DNA from: Shimia sagamensis
Lineage (GTDB): Bacteria; Pseudomonadota; Alphaproteobacteria; Rhodobacterales; Rhodobacteraceae
Direction of reading: 5' to 3'
Assembly: GCF_900182745.1 (NCBI RefSeq)
Contig: NZ_FXTY01000002.1
Location: forward strand, 372,001 to 436,000
Length of the DNA: 64,000 nucleotides
Made by a program: the position numbers and the translations under genes. Position 1 is the stretch's first letter. Each line of letters starts with the position of its first letter. The notes below the pieces were generated by a model. That model did not search any database and was not told where the DNA came from. It was given only the letters and a program-made list of their open reading frames with translations. Positions 26,441 to 35,432 of this stretch are shown piece by piece.

Positions 26441-26478
26441 GCAAAACACCCGCCCCAATTTGGCGGGTGTTTTGGCTT
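26441..26478 (+). terminator. Terminator after the ABC transporter cluster
   Basis: AAAACACCCGCC (26443-26454) pairs with GGCGGGTGTTTT (26462-26473) across seven bases, followed by GGCTTTTA. Confidence 0.85.
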
Positions 26479-26489
26479 TTACCCACCTC

Positions 26490-26527
26490 CGCAAAACAGC
26501 CGCGATACAGACGCAATACCGACACGC
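26490..26527 (+). repeat. 38-base element, copy A
   Basis: CGCAAAACAGCCGCGATACA begins a 38-base segment that is repeated with about 29 identical positions at 62100-62137. The shared blocks are CGCAAAACAG, GATACAGAC and TACCGAC. Both copies lie in intergenic DNA. Nature unknown. Confidence 0.45.
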
Positions 26528-26576
26528 CCGCAAATGCCCTAAATTTTCTTCTGGACAATTGATCTGACGCCCTCGA

Positions 26577-26592
26577 TAATTTGATCAAATTA
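26577..26592. promoter_or_regulatory. Palindromic operator upstream of the first GS-like gene
   Basis: TAATTTGATCAAATTA is a perfect 16-base palindrome ending 15 bases before the ATG at 26608. Its 14-base core recurs exactly at 27960-27973, ahead of the next transcription unit. The size and symmetry fit a dimeric repressor of the GntR or LacI type, which is inference. Confidence 0.65.
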
Positions 26593-26607
26593 CAAATGTG
26601 GTGACCC

Positions 26608-27924
26608 ATGGACCCGGCACATAGCGCAACTTTCCGGATTGGCGCAGTAGATCTGAACGGCCAATTGCGCGGCAAACGACTGCCGTCTGAACATCTCGCA
26701 AAACTCGACAAAGGCGGCGCGCGACTGCCTCTCTCGGCTCTCAATCTCGATATCTGGGGCTGTGATATCGAAAACAGCCCCCTGGTGTTTGAAAGCGGCG
26801 ATGAAGACGGTGTGCTTGTACCGTCCCCGCGCGGTGCCGTGCCAATGCCGTGGCTCAAAACCCCATCGCAACTGGTGCTGATGGGCATGACCAACGAAGA
26901 CGGCAGCCCCTTTATGGGCGACCCAATTCAGGCCTTAGCCACCGTGCTAGAACGCTACGCCGCACGCGGCTGGACCGTGGTGGCCGCCACTGAGATGGAG
27001 TTCACATTGGTGGACGACAATGGCGCGCAGCTTATCCCGCCAAAGCACCCACGCAATAGCCGCCAACTCGACGCTTCCGAAATTTTGAGCGTGTCTGAAC
27101 TGGATGCCTTTGACGCGTTTTTCACCGACATCTACGACGGCGCTGCCGCAATGGGCATCCCACTGCAAACCATGACCTGCGAAGGTGGCGTTGGACAGTT
27201 TGAGGTCACGCTCAACCACCAGACTGCCATGAAGGCCGCTGACGATGCTTTGCTGATCAAACAATTGTTGCGTGAAACAGCGCGCAATCACGGCTTTGCC
27301 GCCACCTTCATGGCCAAACCGTACAGCGATGACGCGGGTAATGGCATGCACGTGCATTTCTCTGTGGTGGATGAAACCGACAAAAACATCTTTGACGATG
27401 GCACCGGCGAAGGCTCCGACCTGCTCAAGTCCGCCGTGGCGGGCTGCTTGGAGGCCATGCGCGCCTCCACGTTGATCTTTGCACCGCATGGCCCGTCTTA
27501 TGACCGCTTTGCGCCCGGTGCGCATGCGCCCACAACCGTCTGCTGGGGCTATGAAAACCGCACCGCTGCCATCCGTATTCCGGGCGGCCCAAATGCCGCA
27601 CGTCGGATTGAGCACCGTGTTGCCGGCGGTGACGTGAACCCCTATCTGATGCTCGCCGCCATCCTTGGTGCTGCGGTCGAAGGCATCTCCGAAGGCTTGA
27701 CGCCCCCTGTCCCAACAACCGGCAACGCCTATGCTCAGAACTTGCCCGAACTGGCCAAAAGCTGGGAAGAGGCCATCGATCTGTTTGAAAGCGACACCTT
27801 CATCGCCCGCTGCCTGCCACAGCAGTTGATCAGCAATCTGGTGATGACCAAACGGCAAGAGGCGCAAAAACTCGCCGACATTGTGCCAGAGGCCCGATGG
27901 AAAACCTATCTGGAGCGTGTATGA
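26608..27924 (+). CDS. Glutamine-synthetase-family ligase (gamma-glutamylamine synthetase type)
   Basis: The 438-residue protein has the GS catalytic domain: the metal-binding VVAATEMEFTL, GGVGQFEVTLNH, the GMHVHFSV histidine motif and the ATP loop WGYENRTAAIRIPGG. It belongs with the short GlnA-like proteins such as PuuA, which join glutamate to amines, rather than with GlnA of nitrogen assimilation. With the FAD oxidase and amidotransferase downstream, it probably activates a polyamine or other amine. The palindromic operator lies just before the start. Confidence 0.85.
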   Translation: MDPAHSATFRIGAVDLNGQLRGKRLPSEHLAKLDKGGARLPLSALNLDIWGCDIENSPLVFESGDEDGVLVPSPRGAVPMPWLKTPSQLVLMGMTNEDGSPFMGDPIQALATVLERYAARGWTVVAATEMEFTLVDDNGAQLIPPKHPRNSRQLDASEILSVSELDAFDAFFTDIYDGAAAMGIPLQTMTCEGGVGQFEVTLNHQTAMKAADDALLIKQLLRETARNHGFAATFMAKPYSDDAGNGMHVHFSVVDETDKNIFDDGTGEGSDLLKSAVAGCLEAMRASTLIFAPHGPSYDRFAPGAHAPTTVCWGYENRTAAIRIPGGPNAARRIEHRVAGGDVNPYLMLAAILGAAVEGISEGLTPPVPTTGNAYAQNLPELAKSWEEAIDLFESDTFIARCLPQQLISNLVMTKRQEAQKLADIVPEARWKTYLERV

Positions 27925-27959
27925 CACGCTTGCACGACGGCTAGTCACTCGCTACCGTA

Positions 27960-27973
27960 AATTTGATCAAATT
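27960..27973. promoter_or_regulatory. Palindromic operator upstream of the amidotransferase gene
   Basis: AATTTGATCAAATT is a perfect palindrome, identical to the core of the one at 26577-26592, and ends ten bases before the ATG at 27984. That places it over or next to the ribosome binding region. Confidence 0.65.
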
Positions 27974-27983
27974 CTGGTGAACT

Positions 27984-28667
27984 ATGAAAATCGGCATTCT
28001 CCTGACCGGCCACGCCCCGGATGAGCTTGAACCGCACTACGGCAACTACATCGAAATGTTTAAGTCCTTGCTTTCCGGCCAGGATTTTGAATTCGCAGGC
28101 TACAAAGTGGTCGACGGCGAGTTCCCCGAAGCGGTGACCGACGCCGACGGCTGGCTTATCACTGGCTCCAAACACGGCGTCTACGAAGACCACGCTTGGA
28201 TCCCTCCTTTGGAAGACTTCATCCGCGCGGCCGTGACGCAGAGCATCCCATTGGTTGGTGTGTGCTTTGGCCATCAAATCATCGCGCAAGCTCTTGGTGG
28301 AACTGTTGAAAAATACAACGGTGGCTGGGCTGTTGGCCGTCAATCTTATGATTTCTCCGGCACGGAAATCGCCATGAACGCCTGGCATCAGGATCAAGTC
28401 ACCGAACTGCCACCTGGTGCAGTGGCCATCGCCTCCAATGATTTCTGCAAGAACGCAGCAATTCTTTATGGCGACCGTGCGATCACGGTGCAGGCCCACC
28501 CGGAGTTCTCCGCCGACTTTGTCGACGGCCTGATCAACACGCGCGGCCGCGGCGTTGTTCCCGACGAGGTACTGGACGCCGCAATCGACGAACTTGATGA
28601 ACCGACAAACAGTCAAACCATTGCAGATCAATTTGCAGACTTCTTCCGACAGGAGCGCCCCCGATGA
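27984..28667 (+). CDS. Class I glutamine amidotransferase
   Basis: The 227-residue stand-alone amidotransferase has the nucleophile elbow GVCFGHQ (Cys94), the oxyanion region ITGSKHGVYED and the VQAHPEFS histidine. It resembles GMP-synthase-like amidotransferases of COG0518. Next to two GS-like ligases and an amine oxidase, it may hydrolyse gamma-glutamyl products, the job PuuD does in E. coli, or deliver ammonia. PuuD itself is a related class I fold. Its stop overlaps the next GS-like gene (ATGA), so the two are coupled. Confidence 0.85.
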   Translation: MKIGILLTGHAPDELEPHYGNYIEMFKSLLSGQDFEFAGYKVVDGEFPEAVTDADGWLITGSKHGVYEDHAWIPPLEDFIRAAVTQSIPLVGVCFGHQIIAQALGGTVEKYNGGWAVGRQSYDFSGTEIAMNAWHQDQVTELPPGAVAIASNDFCKNAAILYGDRAITVQAHPEFSADFVDGLINTRGRGVVPDEVLDAAIDELDEPTNSQTIADQFADFFRQERPR

Positions 28668-30022
28668 CCGATTGGCTTTCAAAGACCCCAGACGCCGCCC
28701 GCGCCTATTTGGAGGGCCACCGTCTCGACGAAGTAGAGTGCATCATCTCCGACCTTCCGGGGATTGCCCGCGGCAAAGCTGTACCGGCCAGCAAATTTGC
28801 CCGCCAAGAGTATTTCCACCTCCCCGATTCCATTTTTTACCAAACACTGACAGGTGGTTGGGGTGAAGCGGCAGGTGACGAAGGCTTTATCGAAAAAGAC
28901 ATGATCCTGCGCCCGGACTGGAGCACGGCAACCGCCGCGCCTTGGACCGCAGATTGGACGCTTCAGGTCATTCACGACGCCTACAACCTTGATGGCACGC
29001 CGGTCGAGTTTTCCCCGCGAAATGTACTGAAACGTGTGATTCAGTTATATCATGACAAGGGTTGGGAGCCGATTGTGGCCCCGGAAATTGAGTTCTTCCT
29101 AGTCGCGCGCAACACAGACCCACGCCAAGAAATCAAACCGATGATGGGCCGTTCCGGCCGCCCTGCCGCCGCGCGTCAAGCTTACTCCATGACCGCCGTG
29201 GATGAGTTTGGCCCGGTGATTGACGACATCTATGATTTTGCCGAAGCCCAAGGTTTTGAGATTGACGGCATCACCCAAGAAGGTGGCGCTGGTCAGCTTG
29301 AAATCAACATGGTGCATGGCGATCCGCTCAAACTGGCCGATGAAGTTTTCTACTTCAAACGCTTTATCCGCGAGGCAGCGCTGCGCCACGATTGCTACGC
29401 CACTTTCATGGCCAAACCAATCGAGGACGAACCGGGATCTGCTATGCACATCCACCATTCGATCCTCGACATCGAAACTGGACAGAACATCTTCTCCGGC
29501 CCACAAGGTGGTGAAACAGATGCGTTTTTCCACTTTATTGCTGGCCTGCAAAACCACCTGCCCGCCGCAATTGCGGTGATGGCGCCCTATGTGAACTCTT
29601 ACCGCCGCTACGTGCGCGATCATGCGGCACCAATCAATTTGGAATGGGCGCGCGACAACCGCACCACCGGCATTCGTATACCCATCTCGTCCCCGCAAGC
29701 GCGCCGGGTTGAAAACCGCATCGGGGGCATGGACTGCAACCCCTACCTCGGTATCGCGGCCTCTTTGGCCTGTGGCTATCTGGGTCTTCTGGAGCAAGAA
29801 CGCCCCGACAAGCAGTTCAAAGGCGACGCCTATGATGGCGAGGAAGCCATTCCTCGTATCCTGGGTGGCGCGCTGGATCTGTTTGATGAGGCCAAAGACC
29901 TGCACGACGTGCTTGGGCCAGAGTTTGCCCGGGTCTATTCCATTGTGAAACGCGCCGAATACGAAGAGTTCCTATCCGTGATTTCTCCATGGGAACGTGA
30001 GCATCTGCTGCTGAACGTCTGA
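28664..30022 (+). CDS. Second glutamine-synthetase-family ligase
   Basis: This 452-residue GS-like protein differs clearly from the one encoded at 26608. Catalytic motifs are APEIEFFLVARN, EGGAGQLEINMVHGDP, GSAMHIHHS and WARDNRTTGIRIPISSP. The N-terminal domain (EVECIISDLPGIARGKAVP) is the shortened beta-grasp type found in gamma-glutamylpolyamine synthetases. Two divergent copies in one locus suggest two amine substrates or two steps. It is coupled to the amidotransferase and followed by a repeat and the FAD oxidase. Confidence 0.87.
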   Translation: MTDWLSKTPDAARAYLEGHRLDEVECIISDLPGIARGKAVPASKFARQEYFHLPDSIFYQTLTGGWGEAAGDEGFIEKDMILRPDWSTATAAPWTADWTLQVIHDAYNLDGTPVEFSPRNVLKRVIQLYHDKGWEPIVAPEIEFFLVARNTDPRQEIKPMMGRSGRPAAARQAYSMTAVDEFGPVIDDIYDFAEAQGFEIDGITQEGGAGQLEINMVHGDPLKLADEVFYFKRFIREAALRHDCYATFMAKPIEDEPGSAMHIHHSILDIETGQNIFSGPQGGETDAFFHFIAGLQNHLPAAIAVMAPYVNSYRRYVRDHAAPINLEWARDNRTTGIRIPISSPQARRVENRIGGMDCNPYLGIAASLACGYLGLLEQERPDKQFKGDAYDGEEAIPRILGGALDLFDEAKDLHDVLGPEFARVYSIVKRAEYEEFLSVISPWEREHLLLNV

Positions 30023-30030
30023 CAATCAAG

Positions 30031-30088
30031 GGATTGGCCATTGGCCAATCCGAAGCCTCCGGCGGGGATATTTGAAGAATGAGAAAAC
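30031..30088. repeat. Dispersed intergenic repeat, copy 4
   Basis: A stem GGATTGGCC/GGCCAATCC around ATT precedes CCTCCGGCGGGGATATTTGA, then AGAATGAGAAA. It lies between the second GS-like gene and the FAD oxidase and may supply part of that gene's leader. Confidence 0.6.
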
Positions 30089-30098
30089 GAGGCGCGTC

Positions 30099-31403
30099 AT
30101 GAACCTGCTCGATGCCAATGATCGCAAGGGGAACTACCCAGACAGCTGGTACGCGGCAACAGTGGAACCGCTGGCGCCTTTTGCCCCACTGGAAGGCGTA
30201 CGGAAGGCAGACGTCTGTGTGGTTGGCGGTGGTTTCACCGGCCTGTCGACCGCGCTGCATCTGGCAGAACGCGGCTTTGATGTGGTTCTGCTGGAAGCGC
30301 ATCGCGTTGGCTTTGGTGCTTCCGGGCGGAACGGCGGACAGTTGGGATCCGGCCAGCGTATGGAACAGGACGGGCTTGAGAAATTGGTTGGGCAGGACGA
30401 CGCAACCAAGCTTTGGAAACTGGCCGAAGACTCCAAAGATCTGGTCAAAGGGTTGATCTCAAAACACAACATCAATTGTCACTACACGCCCGGCATCGCG
30501 CATGCCTGTTTCTCTGCCAAAGAGGTGCGTGAGGAACACGACTACACGCGGCACCTGCAAGACCGATACGGTTACGCGCAGATCGAAACTTTGGACCACG
30601 ACGCACTTCAGGCCATCTGCCCCTCGCCTAAGTATGTCGGCGGCTCCTTGGATATGGGCGCGGGCCATCTGCACCCGCTTTCGTTTGCCCTTGGCCTCGC
30701 CAAAGCGGCCTCTGGAGCTGGCGCAACTATCCACGAAACATCTCGCGTGACCAGTATTGAACGTGGGACCAAAGTCACCGTCAAAACAGAATCCGGACAG
30801 ATTTCAGCCGACCACCTTGTTCTGGCCTGTAATGGCTATCTTGGGGATCTGGAGCCCAAAGTCGCCGGCCGCGTCATGCCGATCAACAACTTCATCGCCG
30901 CCACGGAACCTTTGGGCGCAGAAGTGGCCAAGGTTCTGGCACAGGATGTGGCTGTCGCGGACTCCAAATTTGTGATCAACTACTTCCGCCTTAGCCACGA
31001 CAACCGCCTGTTGTTTGGTGGCGGAGAAAGCTACGGCTACAGGTTCCCATCTGACATCGCCGCAACCGTGCGCAAGCCAATGGTGGAAATTTTCCCTCAC
31101 CTTCAGGACATCGGCATCGACTATGCATGGGGGGGCACCCTGGCGATCACAATGAAGCGCATGCCTTATTTGCGCCGCCTCGCACCCAATGTGATCTCCG
31201 CCTCAGGCTACTCCGGCCACGGTGTCGGCACTGCAACCCATGCAGGGCAGTTGGTCGCAATGGCACTGGCTGGGGAAGCAGAAGGCTTTGACACGATGAC
31301 GCGCGTGCCGGCATCGCCCTTCCCCGGCGGCTCCCGCATGCGCAGCCCGCTGCTTGCGCTTGCAATGACATGGTTCGCCTTGCGCGACCGGCTTGGCGTC
31401 TAA
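30099..31403 (+). CDS. FAD-dependent amine oxidoreductase (PuuB-like)
   Basis: The 434-residue DAO-family flavoprotein has the dinucleotide fold ADVCVVGGGFTGLSTALHLAE near residue 35, GFGASGRNGGQ binding FAD, and a C-terminal GYSGHGVGTATHAG. It matches gamma-glutamylputrescine oxidase, which oxidises the amine end of glutamylated polyamines to an aldehyde with release of ammonia and peroxide. The frame is open from 30072; the ATG at 30099 follows GAGGCGCGTC. No aldehyde dehydrogenase is present nearby, so the next step must be encoded elsewhere. Confidence 0.88.
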   Translation: MNLLDANDRKGNYPDSWYAATVEPLAPFAPLEGVRKADVCVVGGGFTGLSTALHLAERGFDVVLLEAHRVGFGASGRNGGQLGSGQRMEQDGLEKLVGQDDATKLWKLAEDSKDLVKGLISKHNINCHYTPGIAHACFSAKEVREEHDYTRHLQDRYGYAQIETLDHDALQAICPSPKYVGGSLDMGAGHLHPLSFALGLAKAASGAGATIHETSRVTSIERGTKVTVKTESGQISADHLVLACNGYLGDLEPKVAGRVMPINNFIAATEPLGAEVAKVLAQDVAVADSKFVINYFRLSHDNRLLFGGGESYGYRFPSDIAATVRKPMVEIFPHLQDIGIDYAWGGTLAITMKRMPYLRRLAPNVISASGYSGHGVGTATHAGQLVAMALAGEAEGFDTMTRVPASPFPGGSRMRSPLLALAMTWFALRDRLGV

Positions 31404-31481
31404 GCAAACCGCGACACTTTTTCCGCGACGTTACACACACAAACCCGTGTTTCCACTTCCCTGTGCTGGCGCATTGTTTTA

Positions 31482-31495
31482 TGTTTTCGAAAACA
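31482..31495. promoter_or_regulatory. Palindrome upstream of the DegT-type aminotransferase gene
   Basis: TGTTTTCGAAAACA is a perfect 14-base palindrome ending 22 bases before the ATG at 31518. It differs from the AATTTGATCAAATT operators earlier in this cluster, so it implies another regulator or a separate promoter. Confidence 0.5.
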
Positions 31496-31517
31496 CAACT
31501 TAAGAAAGTTGAAAACT

Positions 31518-32735
31518 ATGGCATTGCCTCCCAATGTGTATGACGCGGAACCCATTCCCGCCACCGCCCGCGAAGAGATCGAGCGCCTGCTGCACTCCGG
31601 CGACCTGTTCCGCTACACAGCGGCCGAAAATGCGCCGGTTGCCCTGCTGGAGTCGGAATTTGCGGCGATGTTGGGCAGCAAATACGCGCTGGCTGTGTCG
31701 TCCTGCTCCGCAGCATTGTTCCTGTCCCTAAAAGCTCTGGACCTGCCGCGTGACGCTCGCGTTTTGCTGCCCGCTTTCACCTTCGCTGCGGTGCCGTCCT
31801 CTGTGGTGCACGCCGACCTGGTGCCGGTCCTCTGTGAAGTTGGGGACAACTACCGCATCGATCTGGCAGACTTTGAAGCGCGACTGGATGACAACATCTC
31901 CGCCGTGATCATCAGCCACATGCGCGGGCATACCTCAGACATGGACGCCATTATGGCGCTTTGCGAGGCCCGTAATATCCCGGTGATTGAAGACGCCGCC
32001 CATAGCCTTGGCACCACGTGGCATGGCCGCAACATCGGCACCATTGGCAAGGTTGGCTGCTTCTCGTTCCAGTCTTACAAGCTGATCAATGCGGGTGAAG
32101 GTGGTATCATGGTGTCTGACGACGCCAACTTGATTGCCCGTGCGGTGATCATGTCTGGCGCCTATGAGCACAACTGGAAGAAGCACAAAGCCCCGGAAGG
32201 CGACAACACCGGCGAACTGGCGGCGGCCTTTGCCCGTTGGCAAAACCTCCTGCCGCTGTACAATCTCCGCCTCTCCAACCTCTCTGCAGCAATCATCCGC
32301 CCGCAATTGGACGAAGTCCCACGTCGCGTGCGTGACGGCCGCGCCAACCACGACTATGTGGCGGGCCTGCTCAACGCCTCTGCTTGGCTGCAAGTTCCGG
32401 AGAAACTGCCAGCAGAAGAGCGTGCGCCAGATTCCATCCAGTTCAACCTCGAAGGTTTGAACAACCCGCAAATCCTTGCATTCCAAGACGCCGCCAATGC
32501 CCGTGGCGTGAAAGTGCAAGTTTTTGGTCAATCCACCGACAACGCCCGCGCCTTTTGGAATTGGCAGTTTGTGCCTGAAAAACAAGAGCTTCCCAAAACT
32601 CGCACAATGCTGATGTCGGCCTGTGACGTGCGCCTGCCTGCCCGTTTGAAGACCGAGGAGCTGGATTTGATTGCGGGGGCTTTGACCGGTGCTGCCCAAG
32701 ATGTCATGGGCGCAGTCAAATCTTACGGCACTTAA
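31518..32735 (+). CDS. DegT/DnrJ/EryC1/StrS-family aminotransferase
   Basis: The 405-residue PLP enzyme shows the sugar-aminotransferase layout: [31 protein letters not shown] and the Schiff-base lysine in [17 protein letters not shown]. Members usually aminate keto sugars, but some act on other oxo compounds. There are no sugar genes nearby; the setting is amine catabolism, so an amino-aldehyde or oxo-acid substrate is possible. A TTG nine bases upstream is in frame, but the ATG at 31518 is the better start. A terminator follows. Confidence 0.85.
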   Translation: MALPPNVYDAEPIPATAREEIERLLHSGDLFRYTAAENAPVALLESEFAAMLGSKYALAVSSCSAALFLSLKALDLPRDARVLLPAFTFAAVPSSVVHADLVPVLCEVGDNYRIDLADFEARLDDNISAVIISHMRGHTSDMDAIMALCEARNIPVIEDAAHSLGTTWHGRNIGTIGKVGCFSFQSYKLINAGEGGIMVSDDANLIARAVIMSGAYEHNWKKHKAPEGDNTGELAAAFARWQNLLPLYNLRLSNLSAAIIRPQLDEVPRRVRDGRANHDYVAGLLNASAWLQVPEKLPAEERAPDSIQFNLEGLNNPQILAFQDAANARGVKVQVFGQSTDNARAFWNWQFVPEKQELPKTRTMLMSACDVRLPARLKTEELDLIAGALTGAAQDVMGAVKSYGT

Positions 32736-32756
32736 CGGCTAGTTACAATTTTACGG

Positions 32757-32791
32757 AGAAGCGGGTCACAACAGCCCGCTTTTCTTTTTCT
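32757..32791 (+). terminator. Terminator after the DegT-type gene
   Basis: AAGCGGG and CCCGCTT pair across about ten bases, followed by TTCTTTTTC. It closes the amine-catabolism cluster. Confidence 0.8.
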
Positions 32792-32866
32792 AACCGGCAC
32801 CACAGCTCTAGCTTTGCACGGAAAGCACTCTATATGGTGAACTCCTTTAAGTGCCCGGAGCGCGCC

Positions 32867-33856
32867 ATGATCCCTTACTCACTGCTCGACCTGTCGCCCG
32901 TTCCACAAGGCGCCACAGCCGCAGACGCGTTGCGCAATTCGCTCGACTTGGCACAACACGCGGAACGCTGGGGATACACGCGTTATTGGATCGCCGAGCA
33001 TCACAACATGCCGGGCATCGCGTCATCCGCCACAGCAGTATTGATTGGTCAAATCCTTGCGGCGACGCAAACTATGCGCGTCGGGGCTGGTGGCATCATG
33101 TTGCCCAATCATCCGCCACTGATCGTCGCGGAACAATTTGGGACTCTCGCGTCACTTTACCCTGACCGTGTTGACCTTGGTTTAGGGCGGGCACCTGGCA
33201 CTGACATGAAAACAGCCTCCGCTCTCCGGCGCGGTTTGGCTGGCGCAGACCACTTTCCACAGGATGTCGTTGACCTCATTGGGCTATTTCAGACCTCAGA
33301 GAGAGGACAAACGGTTCGCGCTATTCCCGGCGAAGGCACCAACGTGCCGATTTGGATCCTGGGATCCAGCCTATTTGGCGCACAGCTCGCTGCACAGCTG
33401 GGACTACCTTATGCTTTTGCCTCTCACTTTGCCCCAGATTCTCTGGAAGAAGCCGCGGACCTCTATCGCCATCGGTTTACGGTCGGTAAAACGCCAAAGC
33501 CGCATTTCATGATCGCCGTGAATGTTTTTGTGGCTGAAACCGAAGCAGAGGCACGCCGTCTGCGCACGTCCCCGCAACAAGGTTTTCTGAATCTGCGCAA
33601 AGGCATCCCCGGGCCATTGCCCACGCCCGTCGACCGTTTTGAAGATGTGGCAACTGACGCCGAAGCCCGATTGGTCAACCATGCCTTGCGGGTCACAGCG
33701 GTTGGCACCAAAGCCATGGTCAAAGAGCAAATACGTGCTTTGATCGACAGCCATCAACCTGATGAAATTATGCTCACCGGCATGATCCATGACCACACGG
33801 CTCGGCTCAAGTCCTTTGGGTTGGCTGCTGAGATCGTGCAGGAACTGGAAGCCTAG
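32867..33856 (+). CDS. LLM-class flavin-dependent oxidoreductase
   Basis: The 329-residue luciferase-like protein opens with the conserved [15 protein letters not shown] and has [22 protein letters not shown] and [11 protein letters not shown], typical of the MsnO8 group. It would use reduced FMN to oxygenate an unknown substrate. The start at 32867 follows CCGGAGCGCGCC; an in-frame ATG at 32834 gives 11 extra residues and lacks such a site. It is convergent with the small membrane protein gene at 33860, three bases away. Confidence 0.9.
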   Translation: MIPYSLLDLSPVPQGATAADALRNSLDLAQHAERWGYTRYWIAEHHNMPGIASSATAVLIGQILAATQTMRVGAGGIMLPNHPPLIVAEQFGTLASLYPDRVDLGLGRAPGTDMKTASALRRGLAGADHFPQDVVDLIGLFQTSERGQTVRAIPGEGTNVPIWILGSSLFGAQLAAQLGLPYAFASHFAPDSLEEAADLYRHRFTVGKTPKPHFMIAVNVFVAETEAEARRLRTSPQQGFLNLRKGIPGPLPTPVDRFEDVATDAEARLVNHALRVTAVGTKAMVKEQIRALIDSHQPDEIMLTGMIHDHTARLKSFGLAAEIVQELEA

Positions 33857-33859
33857 TCA

Positions 33860-34090
33860 TCAACGGCCAAACATCTTGGCCAGCTTGCTCTTTATCCACT
33901 TGATGTCCATGGCCGCAACCGCAACGCCCAACGGCAGCATCCAAAATCCCAACACCGGCAAGAACCCAAACACACCAAAAACCATCAACGTCACGCCAAG
34001 CAGAAAACGCATGCCTGGCGGCACTTTCAACCGCACCCAAGCTTTGGCACGGCGGATTTTTCGCTTTGTTTGGTCTGATAGCATCCTCAT
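33860..34090 (-). CDS. Small membrane protein of unknown function
   Basis: The 76-residue protein has a basic N-terminus (DQTKRKIRRAKAWVRLK) and one long hydrophobic region (FLLGVTLMVFGVFGFLPVLGF and on), long enough for a hairpin of two short helices. A basic tail, DIKWIKSKLAKMFGR, follows. The ATG at 34090 overlaps the stop of the upstream hydrolase (ATGA), which favours it over the ATGs at 34084 and the in-frame start at 34117. It is coupled to the hydrolase; no family recognised. Confidence 0.6.
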   Translation of the reverse strand: MRMLSDQTKRKIRRAKAWVRLKVPPGMRFLLGVTLMVFGVFGFLPVLGFWMLPLGVAVAAMDIKWIKSKLAKMFGR

Positions 34091-34797
34091 CTGAGGATCA
34101 AAGGTTGCTCTAACCACTTACGCAAGGCCAGTGTTGTGGCTTCCGGCTGCTCCAAGGTTGGCAAATGCCCGGCATCTGCAATGATTTCGAGCTCCGCATA
34201 AGGGATTAGCTCCGCCATAAAGCTGTGCCGCTTCACTGGCGTGAGGCCATCATGTTCGCCACACAGCACCAGTGCGGGACATTTGCACCGCCGCAATGCG
34301 CCCTGTTGATCCGGTCTTCGCTGCAAGGCGCGCGCTTGCCGCACAAGCGTTTCCGCCCCCAAACTGCGCCCCATATCAAGCACCTGTGTCAAAACCTCAT
34401 TCCGCTGAGGTCCCGGTGCCAAATACTCTGGTCGCATAAACTCCGCCAAAACCTCATCCAAGCGCCCGGCGCGTGCGCCAACAATTAAGGGCTCATAACT
34501 CGCTGCACTCGCTGGGGTTTCCGCCAATGGGTTGGTATCCATAAAGGCAATACGGGTGATGCGATCCGGTATTTTGCGCAGCAACTCCATGGCAACAATG
34601 CCACCCATGCTGAGACCAGCCAGAGCAAACTTCGGTGGCAAATGCGGGATCAAAGACGAGGCAATTTCGCTGATCCGCTCTCCCTGCGTCATCGGCGCCA
34701 CCGTCACCAAATGATCTTTCGACAAATCCGCGACCTGATGCGCAAACAAACGCGCATCACACATCATGCCCGGCAGCAGAACGATAGGCTCCTGCAT
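34087..34797 (-). CDS. Alpha/beta-fold hydrolase
   Basis: The 236-residue hydrolase has the oxyanion segment LLPGMMCDARLF, the nucleophile elbow GLSMGG (Ser near residue 73) and the histidine in DAGHLPTLEQPE near the end. It is of the esterase or carboxylesterase type acting on small molecules in the cytoplasm; there is no signal peptide. It is followed by an overlapping small membrane protein gene. The substrate cannot be inferred. Confidence 0.88.
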   Translation of the reverse strand: MQEPIVLLPGMMCDARLFAHQVADLSKDHLVTVAPMTQGERISEIASSLIPHLPPKFALAGLSMGGIVAMELLRKIPDRITRIAFMDTNPLAETPASAASYEPLIVGARAGRLDEVLAEFMRPEYLAPGPQRNEVLTQVLDMGRSLGAETLVRQARALQRRPDQQGALRRCKCPALVLCGEHDGLTPVKRHSFMAELIPYAELEIIADAGHLPTLEQPEATTLALRKWLEQPLILR

Positions 34798-34879
34798 GCT
34801 CTACCCCTTATATACTCTTTTTGTTGTGGGTAACTGTGACAGAGAGAGCCTCTAGGTCAAGCCATCCTGTGTGAAACGT

Positions 34880-35338
34880 TCAATATCCACCCCATCGGAA
34901 TGCGCCATCTTTGTCCAACGGCGAGAATGGGTTATGGGCAACTTCCCAAACGTGACCGTCCGGATCACAGAAGTACCCGATGTAGCCCCCCCAAAAGATC
35001 TCACTTGCGGGTTTCAAGATACGCCCTCCTGCCCGCACGACCAGATCCAGCACCGGTGCGACCTCGTTTTTTGATCGCACATTGTACGACAGTGTCACGC
35101 CCGAAAAGCCACCAATGGCCTCTTCGGGAATGCCCAAATCCTTGGCCAGCATCGATTTTGAATAGAGCCCCAAGGTTTGACCTGGCAGATTGTAGGCCAC
35201 AACCTCGTCTGGGTCGTCCGGCCCCGTTGCGCGCTGCCAGCCCAAGCCATCGTAAAACCGCGCCGAGGCCTGCACATCTTTTACGGCCAAAGTGATCAAA
35301 CTGACTCGCTGCTCCATCGTCAAATCGGTCGAATTCAT
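34880..35338 (-). CDS. VOC-family (glyoxalase/bleomycin-resistance fold) protein
   Basis: The 152-residue protein has the paired beta-alpha-beta-beta-beta modules of the VOC fold: VSLITLAVKDVQASARFYDGLGW and, in the second half, GGYIGYFCDPDGHVWEVAHNP. The metal-binding Glu in VWEVAHN is present, but the first-module ligand is not obvious. Such single-domain proteins bind or modify small molecules. A start at residue 8 (MEQRVSL) is equally plausible. It stands alone. Confidence 0.85.
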   Translation of the reverse strand: MNSTDLTMEQRVSLITLAVKDVQASARFYDGLGWQRATGPDDPDEVVAYNLPGQTLGLYSKSMLAKDLGIPEEAIGGFSGVTLSYNVRSKNEVAPVLDLVVRAGGRILKPASEIFWGGYIGYFCDPDGHVWEVAHNPFSPLDKDGAFRWGGY

Positions 35339-35432
35339 CTGTCAAAACCTTTCACACACGCCGCAATTCTTGACACCCACGATGCGCCCTGACGAGGATA
35401 CTTATTATCGCACCCAAATCGCCGGAATGTCG

